DNA of 64,000 bases from Antedon mediterranea. Its lineage: Eukaryota; Echinodermata; Crinoidea; Comatulida; Antedonidae. Below, piece after piece: positions 38,701 through 49,324 of this stretch. The stretch spans positions 7,918,288 through 7,982,287 of the forward strand of contig NC_092676.1 of NCBI RefSeq assembly GCF_964355755.1, read 5' to 3'. Made by a program: the position numbers and the translations under genes. The notes beneath the pieces were generated by a model. It had not been told where the DNA came from, searched no databases, and saw nothing but the letters and a program-made list of their open reading frames with translations. The first letter of the stretch is position 1. Each line of letters opens with the position of its first letter.

Positions 38701-41700
38701 CTTCAAACCAGTCGTTTTCGTTAGGTCCAAGTCGTACAAGCTGCACAGGATTCCATAGTGTTGAAACGGAAGAAGATAGTCTTTTGTTGACACCCCCACC
38801 GGCTGGTACAACCTCTGGTGTGTCGTTTAATCGTTCCATACTGCGACCTCTAGGTGGCGCACTCACAGGAACCTCTTTAGTCGGGTCCCACGATCGCCTT
38901 TTCTCACGGCTACCTGCACTCTGCGATCGTTCTATTGACCGACGTACTATAGATTCCCGATGAACCTAAGATAAAAAACAATTAGTTTTCACGATTATCA
39001 ATGGTTTAATATTTTGAATGAGCTTCAAAATAACTTATAATTTTAAACGAAGCAGAACAAAATACAAACAATTGACCAGGTTAGTGATAGTTCAGAATGA
39101 GTCACCTACTGCTAGCAATAATAGACAATGCATCAGTTATGATTCACTCTCCCTGTCTGGTTTTATATCTTTTAGTTTATATTAGTGAGTTTAACATGTA
39201 TCTAGTACAGTTAATGCAGTTATTAAATCAAGTAGAAATCCTCCTTTGGAACACCCTATTAAGAGAACAATGAACAAGGGGCAATGTATGTTTTAACACT
39301 AATGCCCTTTTCACACCTTAAAAAAAAAAACTACTTATAACACGTTTTAACCAGGTTTGCAAAGACACTCTCAAGATTTCACAAGGGACTCCTGTGAAAT
39401 TTTGGAAGAAAACACTTGTTCCAAGATGTTACTGCGTGTGCGTGTCTTGCCCTTGTATTAAACTGACCAATCATAGTAATCAAATAGCGCACAACTATGC
39501 TTTCTCCCGAGATTTCTTACGGTTTGCATGCGCTTATGGAAACGTGTAATAAATTGAGAGATCAAACCTGGTTACCACTTGCGAAGACGTGAAAAGGGTA
39601 TGAGGCAATTAAGGAGAGACTTTGTCGTGTCTCAAAGGTGCATCATTGCTATTAATCAGGAGATTTTACTGTGAAGTATCCATATCACTCACACAGGTGG
39701 TGAAACAGAACAAAAACCATAATGGACAAAATCATTTTTTTAAATATTTTTTTATACTGTATGTTTCATTAATATTTGACTCATTATTGCGTGCCTTTTA
39801 GACACATTTCAATGATCAAAACTAGCAAGACCACCAACTACAAAATACCTTCTTTTCTTCCTCCTGTTTCTTTCTACGTTCTTCAACGGCTTGTCGTTTC
39901 TGTTCCTTAGTTTGTTTTTGTTGGTCTATCGCCTGCTTTTGTAGTTGTAATTGCTTGTTTCTATATTTCTGTTGACGAACAGATTTGTCCTTTAATTTCG
40001 AGGCATCTATAACTGTAAAATAAATAAACAGATTTGTCCTTTAATTTCGAGGCATCTATAACTGTAAAATAAATAAACAGATTTGTCCTTTAATTTCGAG
40101 GCATCTATAACTGTAAAATAAATAAACTTATTTTTAACATAGAATTACCTATACTTAAGATACAGTTTATAATGGAATGTATTTACAAAAAATTTAAAAA
40201 AAGTCTTCTTGGATAAAAGGACTATAAACCGTAGGTCCAGTGTACACATCTGGCTCATGTGCATTTTAAAGAACCCAGTACATCTTTCGAGACGAGTATG
40301 GGGTTACCCCGGTGTACTACTAGTATACACACAGGCACTGTAACACACAACCACTGTCACACTCATCAAGAGGGCCCCTTGATTGTCAGCATACGCTGTT
40401 TAGGGTCACACTATAAATAAGGTGAAATAAATAATAACGATTAGATAACGCAATATCTAAGGAAATGAACCCTTTCTTCAAAAAGTGAAGGTGCAGCCAC
40501 AAGCTATGCTTCTTGAATCTTTCAATATTAAATCCAGATTTTACATGAATTTTTAAGGCAAATAGCAAAAACTCTGTGCACCTATATAAGACAATGGTAA
40601 CAATCTTTAATAGTTTTCTATGTCATAGATCTATTATATCAAAATTAGTTTACTATATTTACAAAATATGATATTATTAATAAATCAAGGCTATACTGTA
40701 CATCAGGACACATCAACCTCCATCATACTGTACGTTTTTGTTTTATTTTCCCTCAGGATATTTTGATAAAAAATGTTGAAACATACATTAACAGATGAAA
40801 TAGATATGTGTGGAAAGCTGTTCATGTGTGTCATCACAGGCACTCTACTACTATCTAACGCTTTTCCTGTTGAAATATTGATGGTACCCAATTATCACAT
40901 CGCACCTATCTATTTCTCACCTTTCTGTCCCATCCTACATTTGAATATTATTAGTATGATCACTCTAACTTCCTGTTCTCCATCAGGTATAAACCACACC
41001 TACTTATCAAATTTCTCAACAGTTCCATATGACTGGATTTGAAGAGGGATAGATAATTGCGATGTACAGAGTAATCCTTATTTAGCTAGGTAGGTAGGCA
41101 ATCACCAAGTTGGCATATAGTAGAACCTCTCATTTCAAACACCCCTATTAACATAAGGGGGGGGGGGGGAATTTCCCTTGAAACGAACAAGGGAAATGCC
41201 AACACACTAAGGCTTACCTCCCTATTCAGCTGGGGCACTATATAATATAAAGGGGACAATTTTCACTGAAAAGAAGGAAAGGGTGTTTTCTAAGGCCAGC
41301 CTCTATTAAGGGGACAACAATACAAACAAGAGAAAAAAATGTTTAACACTACTAAAGAAAATCTATTGAGGGAACGCTTGTTAGTTTCCTAAGGTGTCCC
41401 TTTAATAGCGGTTCTACTGTATCATGAAATAGTTTAGAATTAAATTCAAATTTATTCCTTACATCAATCAATTTTATTTCAAAATAATATTGTCTATTGA
41501 ATGAAAATTAAGTATTTTTTTTAAATACATCAGAAACTAAACTACAAAGAAATGAATCTCATAACCTAATTCTTAATCTAAAAATAAAATTCTGAAATAG
41601 TACATTAATGAAAAATAGTATCATCTAAAAAAATATCTTCAAAAGTAATTTAATTGCAAACTGATCGAGGATTTACATTTGACAAAATCAGGGCGTTTCT

Positions 41701-44700
41701 CTTGTAGTAAGTATACTGCTTTCAAATCTAATGAAAAACAGATCAAGGAATTGAGTTTTTTTTTTCAATCTGGGCGTTTCTCAATCATAGCGTTATTCTT
41801 TGATTACTACACAAAAATATAGTAATGGATTTAAGCAATTTTTCCCTACGCTAAATTGAGTCCCAGTCACAGTTTTTTACAGTAACTTCTTGCTTTTGAT
41901 TTTTTTATGCAAAAAAACTGATTGAAAGTAATACTGTACAACTTTCATGGAAAAAAAAAAAAGGGGAAAAACGAACATTTGTCGCAATTATCACGGGTCA
42001 AATGTGATCATGTGATAAAGCGATTTTCTTAAACTGTTCTCTCAAGACACACTTCAAACTATTAACACACACAACATTTCCGTCAAAACATATATTTTTT
42101 TTTCAAGATTCGTTGAAAATCTTATCTGACATACAATCCGATTTACTTTTCCCAAGTTAGAGGCAATGTGATTTAAAGATTTAATGACTTAATAGAAAGA
42201 AGATTGTTACTAAAGATTTCTAATAATATACTCAGAAATAAAAAAAAATGAAATAAAAAAACAATTTTGAATAGAGTACATAATTTTATGATCATGTCAA
42301 AATTGTTCTCATGCAATTACTGCAGTAAACTACATTTTTTTTAGTGTGTTTCTATGTACTGTAGAAGCTTAAAGGCAGTCGAAATTACCCATAAAGGTTT
42401 TTAATAATATTGCCTAAACTAGTTAATTTAGAGTATACAAATTACTGCAGTTGTTGGTCCCTTATAAAATTACTGCAGTTGTTGGTACCTTATAAAATTA
42501 CTGCAGTTGTTGATACTGTACCTTATAAAATTACTGCAGTTGTTGGTCCCTTACAAATTATGGCAGTTGTTGGTCCCTTATAGAATTACTTTTTATTATA
42601 CAGTAGATAGATTTATAATCATTTAGCCAAACAAGAATATAACATTTAATTTATTTACAAAATTATCAAATATTATACCTATTTGATTGAACATGCTTGT
42701 GGACAAATGCATAAGATTTTTGTTTACTGTAAATCTAGGTCGCTAGATTCATGTAAACTGATTTTGATGGAAAGGTCACAGGGTCAAATAGCCAGTTTGT
42801 AGGAATTATTAATCAATTTAATAGTGGTATTTGAGGTTTGATGTGAGGCAATACAGAGGGCATGATTCACAACCATTCATGTGTATTCCAGGAACACCAA
42901 TTTACTATCAATGGAAGTACATCTAAATTTAATTAGTAAAATAGAAAAAAAGGCTATTTGTAGGTTCTGACTTTAAACAAAATAAATTTAATTAATAAAA
43001 TAGAAAAAAAAAGTTAATACCACTTTTTAAACTAAACTATTTTTTTCCCTGACTTTAAAAATAAAGGATTTAATTTTATTGTTCATTACGCAAAACATCA
43101 CTATTTATAGAAAACATTGTTGAGGAAAAACATTTTATGATTTTATTACGATAGTCCTACCAAGCGACAAACAATTAGGAAAAATAAAATATTACTAATA
43201 ATATTTTTAGCAGTGCAAAATAACTATGTTGCTCAAGTTATAAAAGTAAAAGGCTGCAGATTTATACTATACTATCATTAGTATTATGTCAATTTTAATA
43301 AACCAGGGCATCACGTATGCAAAACCCAGGAGAGCAACAAATCGCTCTCCTCAAATCACCGAGGAGAGCAATTCGCTCTCCTTGCAAAAATTTTAAATCG
43401 CTCTCCTCAAATATTTATGTTGAAGTTGAAGGATGGTCGCCCTTATTAAAAATGGCTGGCCCTTATTAATTTTTTGTACACATTTTTTTGCCCGACAGGG
43501 GATAACCCCCCCCCCCCCCCCCGGGCACAACAAATGTATACTGTACCTCTCCCCTAAAATCCCCCACACCCACCTTTACACACAATATTTGGCGCTAGTT
43601 CCGTTTCGCACCTGTCGTTTATTTCGACTCAAAATTGGTTAAGTAACTTTATCGTGAGTACCACACCTTAGAATGAGGCCTCAAAAATACTTTTACGAAG
43701 GAGATCACACAAAAAGTAAAAAACAAATCCTTTAAATTGATGAATTTACAGACGTCTTTCTCGAACATCGGTTCGTGAATTTCGCATACTCCATGTTCAA
43801 TGTTGTTGTTTTTATGGAGCGCCAACAGAGCAATCATAATAGAGGGCTAAAAACTCAGTAAATTGCGTATATTTAATGCATTTATTGGTGAAAATTACGT
43901 TCAATTTTATCATATTTTGTCAATGTCAATGCAACAAAAATATTACTGTTGATACTGTACATGGTTTTTGCAGGAACTTTTAGGAATGAAAATCGACAAA
44001 TTCATCATCATATTACATGTACTGTAGGGGTATATCTGATCTAAATAATATTCCTGTTAGTCTTAGTCTTACTCTTAGGCCTAGCTAGGGGTGGTTGCTA
44101 TTTGAAAACAGCAAATTATTAGCAGTAAAATGTTACAGCATTTTATTGACAAAATATATTAAAATTAAACGTGTATTTCAATAAAAAATGCATTAAAAGA
44201 AGACGCATTCCACTGAGATTTTAACCATCTATTGTTGTTGCTCTTTTGGCGCTCCATAGAAACGAAAATATTGAACTTCGAGTATGCTAAATTCGCGAAC
44301 GGTATGCGCGAGAAACATGTCTGTAAAATCATCAATTTAAGGTTTTATTTGTTACTTTTTATGTGATTCTTCTTCATAAAAGTACTTATAAGGCCCAATT
44401 TTAAGGTGTAGTATTCACAATAAGCTGCTTAACAATTTGGAGTCAAAAAGAAGTCGAAATAAAAACAGGTGCGAAACGGAACTAGCGCCCAATATTTTCC
44501 GTGGGGATCGTATTATTCTACAGTACAAAAAACTCAAGCCAATTTTTTTTTTATGGCCTGCCTGGGTAGATTGGGTTTCAGGAGCCTGGAGAATCCTGTC
44601 CTGGCCAACTATATCATATGCCTAGGCTTTAGCCTAGCTTGTTGGCCTAGAAATCAGACAGAAAACCTGAAAAGTATTTACCTGCAATTCATAAATTATA

Positions 44701-47700
44701 CAATTCTAACATGCAACAGGCATTAAAATATTGATAATAAGTTACAAAGTGTCATTTTAAAATAATTAAGAAAGATATTTGATCGTGTTTACATGTGTCA
44801 CACATGGGCGCACGCACAATAGGGGAGGGCTGAGAGAGCTTCTAGAAGATGCTGACGTCACACATCAGCACGTGTTTTGAGGAGGATTTGAGTGACCAAA
44901 ATTGGTTAGAACTTTCGAAGAAATAATCCATCTTCAAAATGACTTAATTAAAGCAACCAGCAGCTAAGCTTTTTTAAATAATAAACATTATATTTAGGCC
45001 TCCTATATTAATGTTTCCTTTTAAAATTAAATATATTTTATTAACTCGTTCCATAAAAACATAAAGGGAAAAATTATTGGTTGGGACTTGATCTTCCTGT
45101 AAAGGAGGTGTTTCTATGACACCGTACTGGTTGCACTATGAGGCGATGAAGTAAACTCGCCCTTGAATGCGCGCAGGCAGGGGAATCCCCTTTGTTGGTA
45201 CCTCGCACTGTGAGATGGAGCGCGATGAATTGCTCTCCTTTTCGAAGGTTGTTGATTGCGATCGCGCTCGCGATCCTTAAAAACGAGGGACTGCCATTAG
45301 GCTTGTAGCTTTATAACTTAGCTTATATATTATTAGCCTAGGCCTAGATTGGTTTTAACTTTTAAAAATCCACGTGTTTTTAGGCCTCTTGACAGAAAAG
45401 TCAACACTGTCAAAATCTAGGCTCTATTTTGAAAATTAAGGAGCGCGATAAATTGCTCTCCTCGAAGCCTGTTGAGGAGCGCGGAGGAGCGCGGTCGCGC
45501 AGGCGCTCCTTATAAATGATGCCCTGATAAACAGAAAATTAATGACAACTTGTTATAAATTGACAATTCTCTATTGTAAGGTGATAAATTACCGACATTA
45601 CCTACACAAAGCTATGAATTATAAGTACCAATCTCAAATCTCTTTTAAACAACCAAACAATACAACGAAAAAATTTTAAGATACTTTAATAGTCAAAGTA
45701 TTAATTTGGTTTCATTAACTTGTCCATTTATCTTTATAATAATTTGGAATTTGACATGTCGATACTAAAATAAACAGTTGGAAATAGCTTTATCATGATG
45801 ATGATGCATTTGCACTAATTTGAGGTGGGGCAAAACATTCTAAATTGTCTGATAAGTCTATACAGTAGATACAACATTTAGTAACTAGCCAACAAGCCTT
45901 AGTACAGTGCCATATCCAGGAAAATAAAGTGGTGAGGTGGTCGCAAAAAAGGGAATAATTCCCTTTCCAGCCCATGCAGTTCATAGTTCATTTAATCTGT
46001 CCATACGGATTCATGTGACATACAATTTCTCAAAGTTAAAAGGTTAATACAATAAAATTACATAGCAACAAAATTCAACGACATAACAACGGTTATTAAA
46101 ATGTCTAATTGAGTACGGAATAAAATAATTAAGAAAGCGTTTTGTTCTACAACGTGTAGCCCTCAAACACCTTCCAGTTGTCAACATTTCTGTTAAAAAG
46201 TGGTCAGGTTGAAACCTTACCAACCGTTCTGGTAGCTATTAAAGGCCCTGTAGTAATTGTTACCTCCTATGGCACAGTAGCTTCACCAACTAGCTTCTTT
46301 AATCAAATTTTTCACATCACTTCAATAGTAGCCTCACCAACAATCCTCATATAATATATATTCATTCTAAAAACATCACACCACCCACCCTAGATCCACA
46401 TAATTATTACTACAATGATGAATTACAACACACTCGATACATAAGCTTCCAACATTTTACATCATTATTTTGTCGTCATGCTCCACATCATTAATTTTAC
46501 ATACATACTTGCTAATGTATGTACTACACAAGTATTCACACAGCTCATATTATTAACAGCTCTAGTGATTCCTAGCATCAGCCAACACAACCTTAAACAT
46601 CAACCAATGACTGTTCATATTCTGCTACCAACATAAAAGAGTATTTTTTCCTGTAATTCTCTGTCTTCACTATCAAACTAGTTTGACAAAAAAAGTGTGA
46701 TGCACCCAAATATGGTAGTGATATGCCCAAATATGGTTGTGATATAACATCATGTCCATGGGCACATTACATTTTTTTTGTCCCATAAAGTTTGATTGTG
46801 TAGACTGACAAAACTGACTACTGAAGCCATCTACTGTACTCATTGAGGCTGAAAGATGGCGGGAAGGGGAGGGATGTTTAGGGAGTTTTATATACATTTT
46901 TTTGTTAAATATAGGTTGGTTATCTGATAAACCTGGCCATAGCATGGCGGTGTATAAGTAGTAGTAGCATTATGGGAGTATGTTTGCAGACGCATTTGAT
47001 CCAAACATGACCGGGATAATAATATGGCCTTGTGCATTAAGCACTAAAAGAACGACGTATTATTATTACAAGAACCTGGGGTTAAAAATTCAAGTTTCAA
47101 GTTTAGTGTTTCACAGAATATAATATAAGAAAATATACAGATGATTTGCTAAATTAATAAATATAATTGTGTGAAGAGGATGCATTAAGCCAAGGCTTTA
47201 AGTTTGGTCCTCCAAATAAAAGATATATCCAATCTGCAGTATATATAAATAATATGATTATTTAATTTAAGTGAGAGAGAAAAAAAACACACTTCACAAT
47301 TATTATATACACAAAAAACAAAGTAGATTTATTAGGGGTGGGGGGGATGGGGTATCTGGATTTCACAGACACCACCCCCTGGATCCGTTGTAAGGGATGG
47401 GGTTAGGTAATACTTACCAGGTAGGGATGAGGTGTCTGGATTACATGGACAGCACCCCCCCCCCCCCTCCCCCGGATCCATTGTAAGGGATGGGGTTAGG
47501 TAATACTTACCAGGTAGGGATGAGGTGTCTGGATTCCACAGACAGCACCCCCCCCCCCTCCCCGGATCCATTGTAAGGGATGGGGTTAGGTAATACCTAC
47601 CAGGTAGGGATGAGGTGTCTGGATTTCACAGACACCACCCCCCGGATCCATTGTAAGGGATGGGGTTAGGTAATACCTACCAGGTAGGGATGAGGTGTCT

Positions 47701-47835
47701 GGATTTCACAGACACCACCCCCCGGATCCATTGTAAAGGATGGGGTTAGGTAATACCTACCAGGTCGTCTATGCTTTGCTTGATTGTCACTGTCAGTGGT
47801 TTTGTCTTTATCTTCTTCTTTTTTGTCGTCAGTAT
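26578..47835 (-). CDS. MAP7: MAP7/ensconsin-family microtubule-associated protein
   Basis: Reconstructed gene, 5' incomplete. Main exons in transcript order: 47835-47761, 40012-39849, 38965-38596, 32935-32790, 32283-32106, 31671-31237, 31037-30893, 30660-30480, 30269-30165, 29995-29939, 29787-26578. All junctions are GT-AG with matching phases and give about 1,687 residues. MAP7 proteins bind microtubules through an N-terminal coiled coil and recruit kinesin-1 through the C-terminal MAP7 domain. Here the coil ends EEEKKVHRESIVRRSIERSQ, like human HEAVVRRTMERSQ, and KRLSSSVSTLWN matches KRLSSSSATLLN. The MAP7 domain spans five exons from ELTAEERAKQALAEKRRQ to ARKKRVDEIMKRARRTTP (human ERKKRLEEIMKRTRRTE). 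The following tail of about 1,070 acidic residues is not known to me from vertebrate members. Cassette exon candidates lie between the third and fourth main exons. Confidence 0.9.
29939..29995 (-). CDS. MAP7: MAP7 exon: end of the MAP7 domain
   Basis: 57 nt, phase 0 at both ends; RVDEIMKRARRTTPVAKND. VDEIMKR is the family hallmark. Confidence 0.93.
30165..30269 (-). CDS. MAP7: MAP7 exon: MAP7 domain helix
   Basis: 105 nt, phase 0 at both ends; KEEEERVKAEEKKRREEEL ... EARDARKK, a charged single helix or coiled coil. Confidence 0.93.
30480..30660 (-). CDS. MAP7: MAP7 exon: MAP7 domain helix
   Basis: 181 nt; the first base completes a Lys codon. E/R/K/Q-rich helix (ERLKREEEERIREEEEQQR). Confidence 0.93.
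30720..30800. repeat. Partial TACAGTA-type MITE
   Basis: TACAGTAAATCCCTTCCTTT with CCCTATTCAGGGGACACCCC, a single-ended relative of the element at 22550-22961, inside a MAP7 intron. Confidence 0.6.
30893..31037 (-). CDS. MAP7: MAP7 exon: start of the MAP7 domain
   Basis: 145 nt; SETSSPPPELTAEERAKQAL then AEKRRQMREKAEREAELERQ. Matches the family start E-A-x-R-x-L-A-E-K-R-R-x-x-R-E. Confidence 0.93.
31237..31671 (-). CDS. MAP7: MAP7 exon: basic Thr/Pro/Ala/Lys linker
   Basis: 435 nt; imperfect repeats of ATPKTAT/APPKAAT flanked by SKTPTTRTSGAKTP. Low-complexity, basic and Pro-rich like the P-domain of MAP7, expected to be disordered and microtubule-proximal. Confidence 0.9.
31941..32040. repeat. 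Palindromic MITE, CTATCAAACT family, copy 1
   Basis: AAGCTCTATCTAAACTATCA ... core GACATCATCATGTCCAT ... TGATAGTGTATATTTAGAT. Four more copies at 46.7, 52.6, 54.2 and 60.0 kb. Confidence 0.75.
32106..32283 (-). CDS. MAP7: MAP7 exon: Ser/Pro-rich linker
   Basis: 178 nt; TQRPASPKGIRAPSPKPS and RQPSLRLKKNATTVDSK. Multiple SP sites. Confidence 0.9.
32440..32760 (+). repeat. tRNA-derived SINE, family 2
   Basis: Head with GGCATGGGTTCAAGCC, body CTTAGGCAAAATGCTTTAC, CCTCGTCCTTCGGATGGGA, TAAAGCCATTGGTC and GTTAAAGAACTTGGTACG. In a MAP7 intron, sense to the plus strand. Confidence 0.7.
32790..32935 (-). CDS. MAP7: MAP7 exon: Ser/Pro/Arg linker
   Basis: 146 nt; ATSQNKSSPGTPIRRTPSGS and ERKTPSPAQSAAK. 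Begins with two bases of a split codon, completed by T from the constitutive upstream exon or by the last base of a cassette exon. Confidence 0.9.
33873..33896 (-). CDS. MAP7: MAP7 24-nt cassette microexon (candidate)
   Basis: Bounded by a TAG acceptor (33897-33899) and a GTGAGT donor (33867-33872). In the required phase it adds ATRRRYR plus split codons, a strongly basic insert, with no stop. Insertion or skipping keeps the frame. Confidence 0.6.
34672..34834. repeat. MITE with inverted ends
   Basis: AAGCTTAGTTTCCACTTAGA pairs imperfectly with CCAAGTGGTACCCAAGCCTT; internal GACCAATGACAAGCG / GCGATTGGTCAATT are also inverted. Confidence 0.6.
36027..36149 (-). CDS. MAP7: MAP7 123-nt cassette exon (candidate)
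   Basis: Acceptor ATTAACAG at 36150-36152, donor ATAT|GTAACT at 36021-36026. In the phase set by the upstream exon it encodes FEGVEYLEDFEDILEEEHVG, then AFPQKHRYACSTASSRSRI: an acidic-aromatic half followed by a basic/Ser half, with no stop. Its GC content and codon-like structure stand out from the AT-rich intron. 123 nt is a multiple of three and both ends match the neighbouring phases. Confidence 0.7.
37042..37236. repeat. GAT/AAT-rich low-complexity tract
   Basis: Degenerate trinucleotide tract (GATGATGATAATGATGAATG-like). Its plus-strand Asp/Asn open frame is a consequence of the repeat. Confidence 0.8.
37790..37852 (-). CDS. MAP7: MAP7 63-nt cassette exon (candidate)
   Basis: Preceded by an excellent polypyrimidine tract and acceptor (TTTTTCTCTACTTTTAG) and ending at AAG|GTTCAT, a weak donor. 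In the phase of the upstream exon it is open and reads NTTWVRSTLAALIELPPHVQ. GC-rich compared with its flanks. The weak donor is the main doubt. Confidence 0.45.
38596..38965 (-). CDS. MAP7: MAP7 exon: end of the N-terminal coil and linker
   Basis: 370 nt, phase 0 start; VHRESIVRRSIERSQ ... KRRSWDP, then NKRLSSSVSTLWNPVQ and RSPSPGIDDSNSTYTPRH. The first two blocks align with conserved positions of vertebrate MAP7. Ends SSSPNLA plus T of a split codon. Confidence 0.93.
39305..39598. repeat. MITE with nested inverted repeats
   Basis: Outer CCCTTTTCAC / GTGAAAAGGG and inner TAACCAGGTTTG / CAAACCTGGTTA; lies in the MAP7 intron. Confidence 0.7.
39849..40012 (-). CDS. MAP7: MAP7 exon: N-terminal basic coiled coil
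   Basis: 164 nt; ASKLKDKSVRQQKYRNKQLQ ... KRQAVEERRKKQEEEKK. The Q/K/R/E-rich helix corresponds to the microtubule-binding coil. An alternative TAG acceptor 5 nt inside the exon would shift the frame and is unlikely. The first 34 nt of the exon and its acceptor are part of the 49-bp tandem repeat. Confidence 0.9.
39979..40125. repeat. Three tandem 49-bp copies across a MAP7 3' splice site
   Basis: The unit starts ACAGATTTGTCCTTTAATTT at 39979, 40028 and 40077, and each contains exon-start sequence, the acceptor CTGTAAAATAA (minus-strand TTATTTTACAG) and a short intron stub. Copies look identical. Acceptors fall at 40013, 40062 and 40111. Confidence 0.95.
40205..40345 (+). repeat. SINE family 3, copy 1
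   Basis: ACCGTAGGTCCAGTGTACAC, CTCATGTGCATTTTAAAGAACCC and GGGGTTACCCCGGTGTACTA. Reverse-oriented relatives at about 55850 and 63067. Confidence 0.7.
41116..41421. mobile_element. MITE with TATAGTAGAAC/GTTCTACTGTA ends
   Basis: Same termini and CCCTATTA / GGGGACA vocabulary as 22550-22961, but without an array expansion; a run of G occurs at about 41156-41170. Confidence 0.75.
42440..42590. repeat. 28-bp minisatellite, five copies
   Basis: Unit AAATTACTGCAGTTGTTGGT plus CCCTTATA; one copy is 5 bp longer. Intronic. Confidence 0.85.
43304..45526. mobile_element. DNA transposon with 6-bp target duplication
   Basis: CAGGGCATCA (43304-43313) and TGATGCCCTG (45517-45526) are perfect inverted ends, flanked on both sides by ATAAAC. 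Near both ends GCTCTCCTC/GAGGAGAGC words are repeated. No transposase recognised. It contains a second, younger element. Confidence 0.85.
43591..44489. mobile_element. Nested MITE with long arms and 8-bp target duplication
   Basis: Starts GGCGCTAGTTCCGTTTCGCA and ends with its reverse complement style (GGTGCGAAACGGAACTAGCGCC region). Arms of about 250 bp are inverted copies. CAATATTT is duplicated exactly at 43583-43590 and 44490-44497. 8-bp duplications are made by hAT and P superfamilies. Confidence 0.9.
46661..46808. repeat. Palindromic MITE, CTATCAAACT family, copy 2
   Basis: CACTATCAAACTAGTTTGAC ... CCCAAATATGGTAGTGATAT ... AAAGTTTGATTGTGTAGAC. Confidence 0.8.
47340..47760. repeat. Minisatellite carrying five splice-donor copies
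   Basis: Units of 93, 90, 80 and 80 bp (GGATCCATTGTAAGGGATGG ... TAATACCTACCAG). On the minus strand each copy has CTG|GTAGGTATT or CTG|GTAAGTATT; the last one is the true donor of the MAP7 exon at 47761. Donor bases end at 47417, 47510, 47600, 47680 and 47760. Poly-C tracts vary between copies. Confidence 0.93.
47761..47835 (-). CDS. MAP7: MAP7 exon: most 5' coding exon found
   Basis: 75 nt, acceptor CCTTTTCCAG, donor CCTG|GTAGGT. Encodes TDDKKEEDKDKTTDSDNQ then AKHRRP and joins in frame to VIDASKLKDK. Acidic then basic, no start codon. The initiator exon must lie further right or outside the window. Confidence 0.8.
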
Positions 47836-48126
47836 CTGGAAAAGGAAAACGAAAGAGCACTGTAAAAAAAGGTCTTTTTGGACAGTGAACATGTTCATAT
47901 AGTGACATGTAAATTACATCATACTGTACTAGGTTTCATTAGGTATTATAAAAACACAATGATTACTGTACATACACAATGAGTTTAAAAATTAAAAAAC
48001 ACATCATCAGCTTAATACAAAAAGCAATTTATGATAATTACTATAAAAATTCTTATTTAAATAGATACTGTACCAACTTTTTGGAATTCAAATATCTCGC
48101 CAATATCTAGGCATCGTTAACAACAA

Positions 48127-48600
48127 ATGGCCAGGCTTCCCAAATATAGGACCAGGCTTCCCAAATATAGGACCAGGCTTCCCAAATATAGGACTAGGCT
48201 TCCCAAATATAGGACAAGGCATCCCAAACATAGGACCAGGCTTCCTAAATATAGGACCAGGCTTCCTAAATATATGACCAGGCTTACTAAATATAGGACC
48301 AGGATTTCCAAATATAGGACCAGGCTTCCTAAATATAGGACCAGGCTTACTAAATATAGGACCAGGCTTCCCAAATATAAGATCAGTCAGGCTTTCCAAA
48401 TATGGGACAGGCTTCCTAAATATAGGCCCAGGCTTCCTAAATATAGGACCAGGCTTCCTAAATATAGGACCAGGCTTCCAAAATATAGGACCAGGCTTCC
48501 CAAATATAGGACCAGGCTTCCCAAATATAGGACCAGGCTTCCAAAACATAGGACCAGGCTTCCCAAATATAGGAACAGGCTTCTCCAATATTTTTACAGG
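48127..48600. repeat. 21-bp minisatellite, more than 20 copies
   Basis: Unit AGGACCAGGCTTCCCAAATAT and variants. Because 21 is a multiple of three, all strands stay open (minus strand PIFGKPG, plus strand RLPKYRT), but there is no splice context or start supporting a protein. Confidence 0.95.
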
Positions 48601-48618
48601 CTTGTCTGCATATCGCAA

Positions 48619-49314
48619 TCCTATTTAAATAGGACTACAATGTATACAAGTAGTGCCTGGATATTGCTACAGCTGCCTATGATCAGCTTTATTTATATTA
48701 TGGTTCCGTAATAATCAGGACCAGACAAGGAGGCATGTTAATGGATCATTACACAGCCTACGTTAGGTACAAGCTTGCAGGATAAGCAATGGATTCTACA
48801 CATTGTTATAAGCCAATTTATTTTAGCACATTTTTGACAAACGAGTTAAAATTATGCAAGTTGAACAGCAACGAACAGAACACAATTTCTTTAGATTATT
48901 TCGGAAGCAAGCAAAAAGGTAATACACAAATGCAATACCCTATTTACACTATGATTTACCCTTTTACTTAGTGAAATGACATAGTTTGATCATTTATTTT
49001 AGCAAAAGATGATTTTACAATAACTATATTAATAAATAATAACTACTACTATTATATTATTAATGTAACTTGTTTGCATCCTTAAATAAATGAGGTTTGC
49101 CTTCATTTCAATCCTTTAAATTTTAAAATAAAAATAATAAATAACTAGATATTTTGAAATTTTTTAAACAAAGTCAAAGGACATAGTTCAATTCTTGTGA
49201 TAACAAATATGACAGCTGTTTAATGGGATATTGAATGACAAAAATTATCATATTCATTAGACCTTGTCTACGCAATAAAGTCAGATGTATTAATGGGTTG
49301 TGTCTTTGTATAAA
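48619..49314. other. No gene recognised
   Basis: AT-rich, presumably MAP7 intron or upstream sequence. Confidence 0.45.
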
Positions 49315-49324
49315 TCTGCAGAAC

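Noticed and set aside
47332-47571. Gly/Pro-rich minus-strand frame in the donor minisatellite
   Set aside because: It depends on poly-C tract lengths and has no acceptor; better explained as duplicated intron sequence.
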